From assembly GCA_030692565.1 (NCBI GenBank), contig JAUYAO010000029.1, positions 1 through 64,000 on the forward strand: DNA of 64,000 nucleotides, given 5' to 3'. Source of the stretch: Nitrospira sp. (GTDB taxonomy: Bacteria > Nitrospirota > Nitrospiria > Nitrospirales > Nitrospiraceae). The notes beneath the pieces were generated by a model that was given only the letters and a program-made list of their open reading frames with translations, was not told the DNA's origin and searched no databases. Both the position numbers and the translations under genes were made by a program. Below, piece by piece: positions 7,797 to 17,007 of this stretch. The first letter of the stretch is position 1; every line of letters starts with the position of its first letter.

Positions 7797-10700
7797 GCGG
7801 CTCCTCCGACAGACGTTGCAGACGAAGGCTCTTGAGGGCTTTCACCTCGTCCGATCGATACGACCGCCACCACGACGGCTGGTGTTCACGGCGGCAGATG
7901 ACACGAAATTCACATTGTTCACAGTATGTGTCGGGCAGAATAAAAAACCGTCCGGCCTGAAGTCCGGTGATAAGCATACGCAGCGTCTGCTGGATCTGCC
8001 GCCCGGACTCACCTGAAAGCGCGCCGACATCGAACGTCGAACGTGCAATAGGCGGATCCCACAGCGGCGCCAGAAACATGAACTGCACCTGGCTTGGCGC
8101 AGGCTTGCCGGGCATGAGCAGGCGAGCATAGAGCGGAGGCTGGAGGCGATACCCCCGCATGGCGGATTGCAGCAGGTTGCGATCCTCCGCCTTCATCGAC
8201 CCCCCGGTCTTGAATTTGTAGTCGATGATGCGAATGGCTCCGGTATCCCGATGCCGGTCGATCCGATCGACGCGTCCTCGAATCTTCAGCGTCACAGACG
8301 GATCGGGCAGCACCTCGGCAATCGTGCCCTCGGCATCCAGCTCGAATGCGACGGGCATAAACGGCGTCTCAATATACGCGGCCGTATCCGCATCGACCGC
8401 GGCTGTGATCAGCGTGACGACATGCTCCTTCGCCAACTCCCACAACAGATAATGACCGGTCCGATGGCGCGCCTCGCAATCCTGCGCCGCTAGATCCACG
8501 GCCGAGCGAATACACCACTCCATCGTGTCATCGGTCACCGGCTCGGCCGGCCATCCGGTCGGCAGAAGCTGCTCGTAACAGCGTTTCAAGGCCGCATGAC
8601 AGAGGGTGCCCAACAATGCGGCATCCGGCTCCTGCGCGAGGGTCCATCGCACCGGCTCCAGCCGCAACACATCGGCGGCAAAATACTGGAAGGGGCAGCG
8701 CGCATACTGCTCCAGGGGCGTCGGGGCCAACCCGCGTTCGGACAGCCGTGACCAGTAGGCGTCAAGCGGGCCGGTCAAGCCGTCATACCCATTCAGCACG
8801 GGCGCGTCGTCCTCCATCCCGACTAAGGCGCCGGCCGCATGCCGAAAGCCCTCGGCTTCGCGGCCGACCGCCTTCAGAAGGTCTGTCGGGTCCTGCCCGG
8901 TCAGCGCCATCCATTGGGCGAGTTCGGACGGCGGAATCAATCGTTGAATGGTGGAACGTTGCGCGACTCGATCCGTCAGCCGTCGCGGCACCGCTTCCGC
9001 CGATCGTCCGTCAAGGCCGGACCGCTCGAGCAATTCGTCCAGAAACGGAGAGACCGCCAAGACACGACCGGCCTCATCAGCCCGCTGATAGGAGAGCACT
9101 AAGCGGCGGCTCGCCCCTTGCGTGAGCAGTTCAAACAGCAATGTTTCCTCTTCATACCCGCCGAGCTTCTCATCGATCTTGAATCCGAGCGTCGCGTCGA
9201 GCACCCGCCGATGCCGATCACGCAGAAACGCGTCCTCGCGGATATACCGTGGAAACAGCTTCTCGTTCAGGCCCAACACACAGATCGCTTTGAAACTCAG
9301 CCCGCGAGCGGCCATCGCGTCGACAACGGTGACCCCTCGATGAGCGGTCGCATCCAACGGAATCAGCGTGCGTTCACATGTATGGGTCAGGAGTTCCACA
9401 AAATCCGCCCAGGACATGTCTTCCCCAAGAAGATCCAATTCCTCCAGCCTGGTCCACACTCCATCGATGGCGCTCCATGTCGCCATCAACCGCGCCGTGA
9501 GCGGATCTCCTTCGGTCTCGCCGACGCCGACCGGGTCCACCAGATGCCGGCGGGCCAGTTGGCGAGAGGCCGTGATCAACTGCCCGATCGTCCCCCGTTG
9601 AGGGAGCGCCAAACAATCAGTCACCAGCTCCGACACCACGCGCCACAGAAGCGTGATCACATCGGAGGCAATGTCCACCCCATCAACCGCTCGCCCCTGC
9701 TCTTCACCTTCCACTAATTCCAGCGCCGCTTGGGAAGCCGACTCCACTCGCTTCCACTCTTCGACTCCACGAGTGATCTGCAAGCCCGCCACCGCCATCC
9801 TCCATTGTTCAGGACGATAGCCGGCGGCATTACGGTCGAGCAGATCCGAGGCACAGAGCGGCGAGGTCACCACATCCAGCATTGTCGTGCGATAGAAATC
9901 GTTGAGCGGCAATGTCAGTACCTGCAACAAGACCTTGCAGAGAGGTTCTTGCATCAGCGGTCGACCGGCGGTCGTGACAAACGGGATGCGATATCGATCA
10001 AACATGCCCGCCAAGAGAGCCCGATAGGGATCCAAGGTGCGAGCCACCACGCCAATGTCGTCAAACCGATACCCGTTCGTCTCGACCAAATCCAGAATCT
10101 TCCGGCAAATCGCCGCCAGCTCCTCTTCCGCCCCGATGACGTTCTGCACGGAAATCGTCATCGGCTCATCGGAGCAGGGCTTATCCGGATCCGCCAGTTT
10201 CGTGATCATGTCGGAAGTTGTCGCACGGGGCTGAATACAGCGATCGAAGAAGCGCCGGGCAAATCCCCACCGCGGTCCCTGTTCAACGGGAAACAGCAGC
10301 GTCGTCGGAACGGCAGTGCTGACAGCCTCAAACAAGGACAACTGCACCTGCGTGAGATCGTAGAAGCCGTGATAGAATGCGTGCCGGAGGGAGGCCAGGA
10401 ACGGTGAATGAGGAACCTCCGGAATGAGCGACTCGGCCAGGTCGTCCGGAGTGCCGACTCCCAAGGTCTTCCCCACGTCGCGAACGGCGGCGTGCAATGA
10501 AAACAGCGCCGTCAGCCAGGCGTGATCCTCCTGATCGAAGCAGCCCTCTTCGAGGCCGCGCAAGGCGATGGCAGGATCGACTCCGGCATCTTTCAAGTCA
10601 CGTACGGTCGACCACAGAGCGCCCCACATGCCGGAGGACTGCCCAAGCTGTTGCAGCGGCGTCAAACTGGGAAGCCGGACCTGCACGATCTGCCGGACCA

Positions 10701-10986
10701 ACTGTTCGAAAAAGATATCGTCGACGACATGCAAGGGAGATTGCGCAAGGCGGCTACGCCGCTCATCCGCCAGACGGAGCACCAGCTGATGGAAGGTCAT
10801 GAAGTGGATATTGAGCGTGGCCTGCCGCTCAGCGGCCAGCACCTGACGCACGCGGGCAAGGAGCGGCGCAGAAGGAACGAAAATCGCGAGCGGAGCGAAC
10901 GGATCCGTCGCCTTCGCCTGACTCACTTGAGCAACCAGCGCGGATTCGAGCGACGGATGAAAACGGCCGGCAATGACGTGAAGCAT
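7780..10986 (-). CDS. addB: AddB-like PD-(D/E)xK nuclease subunit
   Basis: 1068 residues from ATG 10986. It looks like the AddB partner of the next gene: an inactive UvrD-like N-terminal half and a C-terminal RecB-type nuclease. Visible there are YARCPFQYFA (first Fe-S cysteine), LLGTLCHAALKRCYE, IRGRVDRIDRHRDTG with IIDYKFKTG (catalytic D and DYK), and CEQCEFRVICRRE. The four cysteines fit the 4Fe-4S staple of AddB. The N-terminus (VIAGRFHPSLESAL) has no GxxGxGKT, so ATP binding is probably lost, unlike in typical Bacillus AddB. It heads the addB-addA-TPR-zincin unit. Confidence 0.8.
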   Translation of the reverse strand: MLHVIAGRFHPSLESALVAQVSQAKATDPFAPLAIFVPSAPLLARVRQVLAAERQATLNIHFMTFHQLVLRLADERRSRLAQSPLHVVDDIFFEQLVRQIVQVRLPSLTPLQQLGQSSGMWGALWSTVRDLKDAGVDPAIALRGLEEGCFDQEDHAWLTALFSLHAAVRDVGKTLGVGTPDDLAESLIPEVPHSPFLASLRHAFYHGFYDLTQVQLSLFEAVSTAVPTTLLFPVEQGPRWGFARRFFDRCIQPRATTSDMITKLADPDKPCSDEPMTISVQNVIGAEEELAAICRKILDLVETNGYRFDDIGVVARTLDPYRALLAGMFDRYRIPFVTTAGRPLMQEPLCKVLLQVLTLPLNDFYRTTMLDVVTSPLCASDLLDRNAAGYRPEQWRMAVAGLQITRGVEEWKRVESASQAALELVEGEEQGRAVDGVDIASDVITLLWRVVSELVTDCLALPQRGTIGQLITASRQLARRHLVDPVGVGETEGDPLTARLMATWSAIDGVWTRLEELDLLGEDMSWADFVELLTHTCERTLIPLDATAHRGVTVVDAMAARGLSFKAICVLGLNEKLFPRYIREDAFLRDRHRRVLDATLGFKIDEKLGGYEEETLLFELLTQGASRRLVLSYQRADEAGRVLAVSPFLDELLERSGLDGRSAEAVPRRLTDRVAQRSTIQRLIPPSELAQWMALTGQDPTDLLKAVGREAEGFRHAAGALVGMEDDAPVLNGYDGLTGPLDAYWSRLSERGLAPTPLEQYARCPFQYFAADVLRLEPVRWTLAQEPDAALLGTLCHAALKRCYEQLLPTGWPAEPVTDDTMEWCIRSAVDLAAQDCEARHRTGHYLLWELAKEHVVTLITAAVDADTAAYIETPFMPVAFELDAEGTIAEVLPDPSVTLKIRGRVDRIDRHRDTGAIRIIDYKFKTGGSMKAEDRNLLQSAMRGYRLQPPLYARLLMPGKPAPSQVQFMFLAPLWDPPIARSTFDVGALSGESGRQIQQTLRMLITGLQAGRFFILPDTYCEQCEFRVICRREHQPSWWRSYRSDEVKALKSLRLQRLSEEPRGTDS

Positions 10987-11093
10987 CAGAAATCGTGGCG
11001 TATGAACCGTGGTGTGTGACGAGCGGACACCGGACGGAGGAGCAGGCGGCTCACATCAACTCTCGATCGCGCGCCCATCACCATTCACGTCGA

Positions 11094-11258
11094 CTAGCCC
11101 GTCTCGGGCCCCAGCAGTTCGCCGTTGCAGTCGACACAGGCCCAATCGCCATCGATAAACTTCATCGGGTCGCCGCAAATCGGGCAATCCGGTGGCGGCC
11201 CCTTATCGTAGATGGGCAAATCAGGCAATTCAAAGTTGTCATCGTCGTCATCAACCAT
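11094..11258 (-). CDS. Small zinc-ribbon protein (54 aa)
   Basis: A short gene, ATG 11258 to TAG 11094. It begins with an acidic MVDDDDDNFELPD, then has two CxxC knuckles: CPICGDPMKF and, 12 residues on, CVDCNGEL. That is a rubredoxin-like zinc ribbon of four cysteines. It lies 24 bases after the thioredoxin-like gene and upstream of the addB-like gene on the same strand. Function is unknown; nucleic-acid or protein binding is the usual inference for such ribbons. The coding call rests on the coherent frame, the two knuckles and an AAGGA-type SD. Confidence 0.7.
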   Translation of the reverse strand: MVDDDDDNFELPDLPIYDKGPPPDCPICGDPMKFIDGDWACVDCNGELLGPETG

Positions 11259-11282
11259 CAGCTATCTATCCTTCTACCCCGC

Positions 11283-11546
11283 TTATTCGCGCGGCTTCAT
11301 TTTCAAGAGCAACGCCTTTTCGGCGCTTTCCCGACTCGGCACACCGACAAAGGTCAGTCGTCCATCGATAATCGTGGCAGGCACCGCCCGCACCGAATGG
11401 CGATTGGCCAACTCAGCGCCATCGGGAGTGGTGATGTCGACTTCCCGGTAGGAAAAACTATATTTCACCCGCAGCTGCTTCCAGAGGCTTTTGGCCGAGG
11501 GACACGCTCCACAGCTGGGAGAAACCAATAACATGATGCTTGGCAT
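11283..11546 (-). CDS. Thioredoxin/glutaredoxin-like protein with a CGAC motif
   Basis: 87 residues. The frame is open further upstream, but ATG 11546 follows GGAGA and starts a compact thioredoxin fold at once: MPSIMLLVSPSCGACPSAK, with the redox-type CxxC as CGAC at residues 12-15. REVDITTPDGAELANRHSVRAVPATIIDG then gives the cis-proline (VPAT) and the third strand. The size is that of small thioredoxin/glutaredoxin-like proteins that reduce disulfides in the cytoplasm. No signal peptide. It probably shares a transcript with the zinc-ribbon gene downstream. Confidence 0.85.
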   Translation of the reverse strand: MPSIMLLVSPSCGACPSAKSLWKQLRVKYSFSYREVDITTPDGAELANRHSVRAVPATIIDGRLTFVGVPSRESAEKALLLKMKPRE

Positions 11547-11902
11547 AGTGTGTCTCCAGAAAGGTCGGTGGCGGATCTTAACACCCAGCTGAATGAGGGG
11601 GCAAGCCGCGTTCGGCCCAGGCTCGGCAGGGTCAACCCGCAGGGTCAACCCCATGGGCAGAGAGGAACCGGCCGCTCTGGTTTGACTTCCCAAACCGGAA
11701 AGCGCAGCATGGGAGCAACTCCAGACGATGAGGTGTTCTGTGCATCCTTGCTAATATCAGTCAGTCTTTTCATAGAATACGGCTTACGCCCTTCGCTACG
11801 CCCTCGTGGTTTCCGTTGCCATGAGGGCGTTGTTGTCTCCGCATCCGCGCCTCTCCCCCATCCATTCCCTCTACCTTCACCATCCTCTGAAAGGAGTTTT
11901 CA
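11547..11902. other. Intergenic region, no gene seen
   Basis: About 350 bases between the divergent thioredoxin-like gene and the small membrane-protein gene. The open frames here are arginine/serine/proline-rich and have no SD, so I do not call them. A TAGAAT at 11773-11778 could be a -10 for the rightward gene, but the best upstream TTGCTA is 19 bases away, so the promoter is weak by eye. Confidence 0.4.
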
Positions 11903-12127
11903 ATGAAACGACTAGCGACTCTCTCTGCCGCCGCAATTCTGGCATCACCAAGCTTGGCGCTGGCGGTCGAACACAATGCGAGCTACCAGGGTATCGCCCA
12001 GATCTATTTCGTGTTTATCGCCGCCATCCTGATTTACGGCGTGTACGATTCTTTCGGAAAGACCGCGATGTATGTGGCGACGCCCGTGATTCTCGGCTGG
12101 TGCTACTGGATGCTTCCGCCCGCCTAG
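11903..12127 (+). CDS. Small secreted/membrane hypothetical protein (74 aa)
   Basis: Starts at ATG 11903 behind AAAGGAG with an ideal spacer. Residues 1-21 are a classical signal peptide ending ALAV (basic MKR, hydrophobic core, likely cleavage after LALA). The rest has two hydrophobic segments, IYFVFIAAILIYGVYD and MYVATPVILGWCYWMLPP, separated by SFGKTA. If the signal is cleaved, a two-helix inner-membrane protein remains. No known family is recognised. It faces the SF2 helicase gene across a shared hairpin. Confidence 0.7.
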   Translation: MKRLATLSAAAILASPSLALAVEHNASYQGIAQIYFVFIAAILIYGVYDSFGKTAMYVATPVILGWCYWMLPPA

Positions 12128-12141
12128 TTCTCGCGCACAGA

Positions 12142-12188
12142 CCGCTGCTGGCGGCATCGGAACCGTGCTGTTCGGGTGCCGTCAGCGG
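12142..12188. terminator. Imperfect hairpin between convergent genes
   Basis: CCGCTG at 12142-12147 pairs with CAGCGG at 12183-12188, with an additional GGCA/TGCC match inside. It lies between the stop of the rightward small membrane gene (12127) and the stop of the leftward helicase gene (12200), the place for a shared terminator. There is no clear T run. Confidence 0.35.
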
Positions 12189-12199
12189 CTCTTCATCCG

Positions 12200-13762
12200 T
12201 TATCGTTTGCCGTCATACCCCTTTTCCTGCCACCGCTCCAACAGTTGAATGCGCTTTTGCAGCTGCTCGGTCGTCGCCTGATCGACGCGACCGCCGGTTC
12301 GCGCGATCAATTCCGCATTGAGCCGACGGTGATCCACGCCGGTTTTTCTCGCCACCGACGCTACCAGGAGTCGATGCGTTTCGCGCAGATCGAGCTTCTG
12401 TTCGTGCAATGAGACGGCAATATCCCCCGCGACGGCGCCACCACCCTCCCCTCGCGGGTCTTCTTCCCCGATGAGCGAGTCGAGCTTCGCCACCGCATTC
12501 AACGGCATGTATTCTTTGGTGCTGGACACAGTGATCCGGCCGAACAAATCCCGTTGTCCGGCGGGCATGATGTCTTCCAGAACATGGTCGCGCTCCGCTC
12601 TGATTTGCCGGGCGTAGTGAACCAGGATCGGATCTTTGGGCAAATAGAGCCACGCTCGTTGCGGTGAGGGCATGCCGTCCTGCATGCGGACGAATCGGCC
12701 GACCACCTGCCGGAAGTACATCTCCGTCAACACGTTGGTCCCGTACACGCCCACCCGTAACCGGGGGATGTCCACCCCTTCGCTCACCATGTTCACCGCG
12801 ACCAGCCAGGCTTGGGTCTTATGATCGGAAAAGGACGCGATGGTCCGTGATGCCCCCGGATCGTCCGACACCGCCACGACCGCCTTCGTTCCGGTGATTT
12901 TCCCGATCAACTCGGAGACCCAACGGGCGTGATCCTGGTCCATGGCGACGATCAATCCGCCGGCATCGGCCTGCTCTTCCTTGCGGAGTCTGGTCAATTG
13001 CTTGTGCGCGTCGGTAATGACCGGACCCAGCCAGGACTCTTGCAAGAGCGCCGTCTTCAACCGTTCGCGTTGGAGATCGAACTTCAGTCCATCCTCGAAG
13101 GTGGCCGTGTGCTCACGACCGTCGGAGAGCCAGGTCAATTCGCCTTCATAGCTGGGGAAGACGATCGGACGGCACACGCTGTCCTTAATCGCCTCGGTAT
13201 AGCCGTACGCAAAGTCCGCATGGCTCTCGCCCTGCTCGTAACGGATAAACGGAATCGGGTTATTGTCGGAGCGAAACGGCGTGCCGGAAAGAATCACCCG
13301 AAATACCGCCGGATCGAAGGCCATGCGCAGCGCCTTCCCCCAGTGCTTCCCGTCTCCTGCATGGTGCAACTCATCTAAAATGAGGAGCGTCGCTTGGCTT
13401 TTGCACGCGCGTTGAAAGATCGCCGGGGCAAGGCTGACCTGCTGATAGGTCACCACGGCCCCGTGATAATCGGGGGCTTCGCTGGCTTGATCGTTCGTCA
13501 ATGCCGGATCGAGCTGGAGGCCTATTTTTCCGGCGGCTTCCGACCACTGGGTACGCAGATGGTTAGTCGGACAGACGACCAGGACACGACGAACGGCTCC
13601 CTTGGCGAGAAACTCGTGCGCGACGCGCAGCGCAAAGCGGGTTTTCCCGGCGGCCGGCGTCGCCATGGCGAGAAAATCCGCCGTCTGATGGGTCTGGACG
13701 GCGACGAGCGCACGGCGCTGCCAATCGCGTAACGGAGCCGTCCAGGGAGGTAGGGTCTTCAT
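12200..13762 (-). CDS. DEAD/DEAH-type superfamily 2 helicase
   Basis: 520 residues from ATG 13762. Helicase motifs run in order: a Q-like LRDWQRRAL, Walker A MATPAAGKTRFAL, VVCPTNHLRTQW (Ia), DELHHAG (motif II), SGTPFRSD (III), then in the second RecA fold MVSEGVDIPRLRVGVYG (V) and QVVGRFVRM (VI). This is an XPB/RAD25-like SF2 ATPase of the kind found near DNA-processing genes and in phages. No nuclease domain is seen; the tail is charged and helical. It lies 106 bases downstream of topoisomerase VI subunit A on the same strand, so it may be co-transcribed and act with it. Substrate unknown. Confidence 0.8.
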   Translation of the reverse strand: MKTLPPWTAPLRDWQRRALVAVQTHQTADFLAMATPAAGKTRFALRVAHEFLAKGAVRRVLVVCPTNHLRTQWSEAAGKIGLQLDPALTNDQASEAPDYHGAVVTYQQVSLAPAIFQRACKSQATLLILDELHHAGDGKHWGKALRMAFDPAVFRVILSGTPFRSDNNPIPFIRYEQGESHADFAYGYTEAIKDSVCRPIVFPSYEGELTWLSDGREHTATFEDGLKFDLQRERLKTALLQESWLGPVITDAHKQLTRLRKEEQADAGGLIVAMDQDHARWVSELIGKITGTKAVVAVSDDPGASRTIASFSDHKTQAWLVAVNMVSEGVDIPRLRVGVYGTNVLTEMYFRQVVGRFVRMQDGMPSPQRAWLYLPKDPILVHYARQIRAERDHVLEDIMPAGQRDLFGRITVSSTKEYMPLNAVAKLDSLIGEEDPRGEGGGAVAGDIAVSLHEQKLDLRETHRLLVASVARKTGVDHRRLNAELIARTGGRVDQATTEQLQKRIQLLERWQEKGYDGKR

Positions 13763-13868
13763 GGTGTCTCTGAATCCGGGGCGGCACGAAGGCCGGCAGC
13801 CGCGGCGCAAGCGCGGGCTCCCTGATCTGCTGGCTCCTGATTGTCGTACGGTGGACCGGGGGCGATGA

Positions 13869-14972
13869 CTAATCGATCCAATCTTTTTCCTTGAGCTTTC
13901 TCGGCAGATACTTTTTGGTCAGGTATTGAAAATCTTTATTGGCGAGCGAGTCCAGCTCGTACTTGAGCCCGCTGGTCAGCATGCGCTTGATCTCCGCTTG
14001 CCAGGCCGGCTTCTGGAACCATTGGTAGTTCATCAGCTCTTTCGCCCGCGCGATGTCCTTCTCGTTCAGCTTGATGCCCACATTCCGGGGCAGCTCGTAC
14101 CGTTCCGGGTCGGCGCTCGACAGCCCGATGAACTTGGCTTTGGGGATGGCCATGCGCTGGCTTTCGAAGGCCAGATTGATCGAACCCTGCTTGATCACGG
14201 AATAGATGTAGTACCCCCAGGGATCGTTATCGACCAGTACGTACACCGGCAACTTATGCTCTTCGTGAAGCCGGCGCGCCAGCCGGCGGACTCCGCGCGG
14301 CGGCTGGCCGTTGCCGGTCAGCAGGACGCAATTATACCGGCGCCAGAACTTATCTTCCGAGAGGCGATTCCACTGCGTTCCCTTTTCCACGAGCAGTAGA
14401 AAATCGGCTGTGCAGCGGCGGATCTCCAGATATTCCGGTTCGACGATCGACGGGACCGAATACCCGCCTTTCCCGAGCTTGGCACAGTCCACTCGATCGC
14501 CGTCATCGCCAAACACGACCGGCCCGACGATGCTCCCGCTGTTCTCCGCCCGCACATGCAGCTCTTCGCGTAACGCCGCAAGCGACACTTCAAGATCTTC
14601 GATGACCGGGTCCGATTCATCCTGGGTATCGAAGGTGTTCTCATGGGAATCTTGAATCGTATGTTTTGTCCGGTAGTAGATTTCTCGAAGCGACGTGGTG
14701 AGGTCCGCCCGCTGGAGTTCAGAAAGGGCATCGGCAACGAGCACCGTCTGCATAAACTTCTTGGCCATCCCGACGTTGAAGAACGACCGGGCCTGCTTCT
14801 TACTCCCCATCTCAATGAGACCCTTGCGCTCATTGAAGGACACGTTGGACAGCGCCCGAATGGGAATCGCAAACGTCGGATCTTTCGACCGGTCAGCCGC
14901 CGCGATGACAATATCCGCCAGGCTGATGAGCTTCTTCTCAACGGCGGTCGTTTGTTTCTGTTTGGTCGCCAT
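13869..14972 (-). CDS. top6A: DNA topoisomerase VI subunit A (Spo11-like)
   Basis: 367 residues. Subunit A makes the transient double-strand break of this type IIB topoisomerase. The winged-helix (5Y-CAP) domain carries LREIYYRTK, with the second tyrosine (Y100) matching the catalytic Tyr of Spo11/Top6A. The Toprim domain has the PVYVLVDNDPWGYYIY metal-binding DxD and a G-PPRGVRRLARRL approach. The length is normal for Top6A. The start at ATG 14972 is four bases after the stop of subunit B, with GGAAGAAG as SD inside that gene's end. The enzyme is mainly archaeal and plant, with scattered bacterial cases, so its presence here is notable. Confidence 0.92.
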   Translation of the reverse strand: MATKQKQTTAVEKKLISLADIVIAAADRSKDPTFAIPIRALSNVSFNERKGLIEMGSKKQARSFFNVGMAKKFMQTVLVADALSELQRADLTTSLREIYYRTKHTIQDSHENTFDTQDESDPVIEDLEVSLAALREELHVRAENSGSIVGPVVFGDDGDRVDCAKLGKGGYSVPSIVEPEYLEIRRCTADFLLLVEKGTQWNRLSEDKFWRRYNCVLLTGNGQPPRGVRRLARRLHEEHKLPVYVLVDNDPWGYYIYSVIKQGSINLAFESQRMAIPKAKFIGLSSADPERYELPRNVGIKLNEKDIARAKELMNYQWFQKPAWQAEIKRMLTSGLKYELDSLANKDFQYLTKKYLPRKLKEKDWID

Positions 14973-14976
14973 GTGG

Positions 14977-17007
14977 TTACTTCTTCCCTCGAGGCGCGGA
15001 ATGCTTTCCAGGCTTCGCCGATGCGCCCGTCGATTTCTTATTCATGGACCCCGTATCGGCACGCACGGCCGTCTGTGCCCCCTTACCCTTCTTGTGTGTC
15101 TTTGGCAACGGCCCGGCCGCATTCGGAACCGTGGTCGCTGCCGGTGCCGCTGGCGCAACAGACGCCTGCACCTGCGTAGCCAACTCGACCTCGCCTTCCA
15201 CGCCTTCGGCAGTCACGATGATTGAATGGGGCAAGCCTTCCGGCCCGGCACCGGTTTTCCCCAATGCTTCATCCGTCTTGAGTCCGCCCGTGCGTGATGT
15301 GGCGATTTTCTGGAGCTGGGCTTTCAACTTCTCTTTGGCAAGCGTGCCGCCTTTGAGGCGATTGCAGGCTTCCACGACTTCTTCAATATAGAGTTCGAAA
15401 ATATTGCGTCGCCGATACTCGCTGGCCGCGCGCTCACGCCGCCGCAAGAACAACCCCAACCGCCGACCGCACTCACGCAAGGCCAGCGTGATTTCCTTTT
15501 GTATCTCATCGTAGTCGGCGATGGCTTCTTTGGATTCGCTCGTGAACGGCACCCACACCGAGGCCATATGCACAAAAATCACCATCGGCCCGCCCGGCAA
15601 TGCGCCGCGTGACTGCGTCACACCATAATTCTTCCAGGACGTGCTGAGGACGGCCTTGAACGTCGAGCAGGCGGACTGCTGATAGAGGAGCGGCACCCGG
15701 TTGGCGTACCGAATGACGCGCGCAAGCTCCGAATCCCTCTCGTCGTCCTCCCCTTCCGCTTTCGGCATGGCGGGTTGTTTCGGCTTGACCTGATCGTCCG
15801 GTCGATGACCATAGGCTAGTCCGGCCTCAATGATGAAGGGGTTGCCCCGATACACAGCCGGAGGCCGACTGACGGCCGTATAAAACTCTCCTTTGATCTG
15901 CTTATAGAGGCCTGAGAGAATGGCCCGCTCGCCGATCGGAGAAAGACAGTTCGTCGGAGGCGCCATGATCTTGGTGCTCTGAATGGTCCGGTAAAGAACC
16001 TCCGCTGCCGGCCCCTTCAGGTCCCGAGGCCGCATGGTGGGAGAGACCTTCGCGGCCTTGCAGATCTCATCCGCGAGTTGAGGCGACACTCGGCAAAAAT
16101 CGCCGGCAAGGAAGCCGGAGACCGTCTGGCTCTTGGTGTCCTGCAGCATCTTCAGCAACATGCCGAATTCGATGCCGTACGGATGCGGCTTGATCTCCCG
16201 CGGAGACGGCGGCAATTCGTGATACGTACGGGGATAGTCTCTCGTCTCGCCTTCCGGCGGAGAGTAGATCAGCCGCACATGGGGATTGGCGATGGAGGTC
16301 TGCTCCAGCCATTCGTCGACAGAGGCCCGGCCCTTTTGATATTTCCCCTCGACCTCGATCGCGACTTGTGTGCCTTGCGGCTGGCTCCATTCGATCTGCT
16401 TGTTCTCATGAACGAGCGGCTCGTTTTTCTTCGTGTCGATTTGCACTTCAAAATAATGCGCGACGGCTTTCGGCCCGGTGCGGGAAATGATCTTCACCGG
16501 CTTGCCGGTCGTCAATTGTCCGTACATGCCCGCCGCCGAAATCCCGATGCCTTGCTGTCCCCGGCTCATCCGCATGCGATGAAACTTCGAGCCGTAGAGC
16601 AATTTCGCGAAGATCCGCGGGATATGCTGGCGAACGATGCCGGGCCCGTTGTCCGTCACCGTAATGCGAAATCTGGACGCCTGACTGGGAGCGACCGGCT
16701 CCCCGTTCGATACCACTTCCAGCCGAACGGTCACTTCCGGGAGAATCCCCGCTTCTTCACAGGCATCGAGCGCGTTATCGACCGCTTCCTTCACACAGGT
16801 CAATAACGCCTTACGCGGGTTATCGAACCCGAGCAGGTGCCGGTTCTTCGTAAAAAATTCGGAAACGGAAATTTCCCGCTGACGCGCCCCCATCTCAGCT
16901 GCGGTGACCTGTTGGACCGGCTTGGCGGCAGCCTTCTTCGGGCCGGCTGATTCAGAAACGGGTTGAGCAGCAGAAACGGACTTCGAAACGGAACGCGCGA
17001 TGGCCAT
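14977..17007 (-). CDS. top6B: DNA topoisomerase VI subunit B (GHKL ATPase)
   Basis: 676 residues, longer than the roughly 530 of typical archaeal subunit B. After a 45-residue Ala/Lys/Ser-rich extension comes the GHKL ATPase: KEAVDNALDACEEAG (Bergerat N box, E74/N78), TVTDNGPGI (G1) and SRGQQGIGISAAG (G2). The transducer has VHMASVWVPFTSESKEAIADYDEI. The C-terminal 70 residues are Ala/Pro/Thr- then Lys-rich (KTHKKGKGAQ, KPGKHSAPRGKK), resembling a DNA-binding tail. Together with subunit A it would relax or decatenate DNA with ATP. It heads the B-A-helicase unit, and the DnaA-box-rich spacer lies just upstream. Confidence 0.92.
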   Translation of the reverse strand: MAIARSVSKSVSAAQPVSESAGPKKAAAKPVQQVTAAEMGARQREISVSEFFTKNRHLLGFDNPRKALLTCVKEAVDNALDACEEAGILPEVTVRLEVVSNGEPVAPSQASRFRITVTDNGPGIVRQHIPRIFAKLLYGSKFHRMRMSRGQQGIGISAAGMYGQLTTGKPVKIISRTGPKAVAHYFEVQIDTKKNEPLVHENKQIEWSQPQGTQVAIEVEGKYQKGRASVDEWLEQTSIANPHVRLIYSPPEGETRDYPRTYHELPPSPREIKPHPYGIEFGMLLKMLQDTKSQTVSGFLAGDFCRVSPQLADEICKAAKVSPTMRPRDLKGPAAEVLYRTIQSTKIMAPPTNCLSPIGERAILSGLYKQIKGEFYTAVSRPPAVYRGNPFIIEAGLAYGHRPDDQVKPKQPAMPKAEGEDDERDSELARVIRYANRVPLLYQQSACSTFKAVLSTSWKNYGVTQSRGALPGGPMVIFVHMASVWVPFTSESKEAIADYDEIQKEITLALRECGRRLGLFLRRRERAASEYRRRNIFELYIEEVVEACNRLKGGTLAKEKLKAQLQKIATSRTGGLKTDEALGKTGAGPEGLPHSIIVTAEGVEGEVELATQVQASVAPAAPAATTVPNAAGPLPKTHKKGKGAQTAVRADTGSMNKKSTGASAKPGKHSAPRGKK

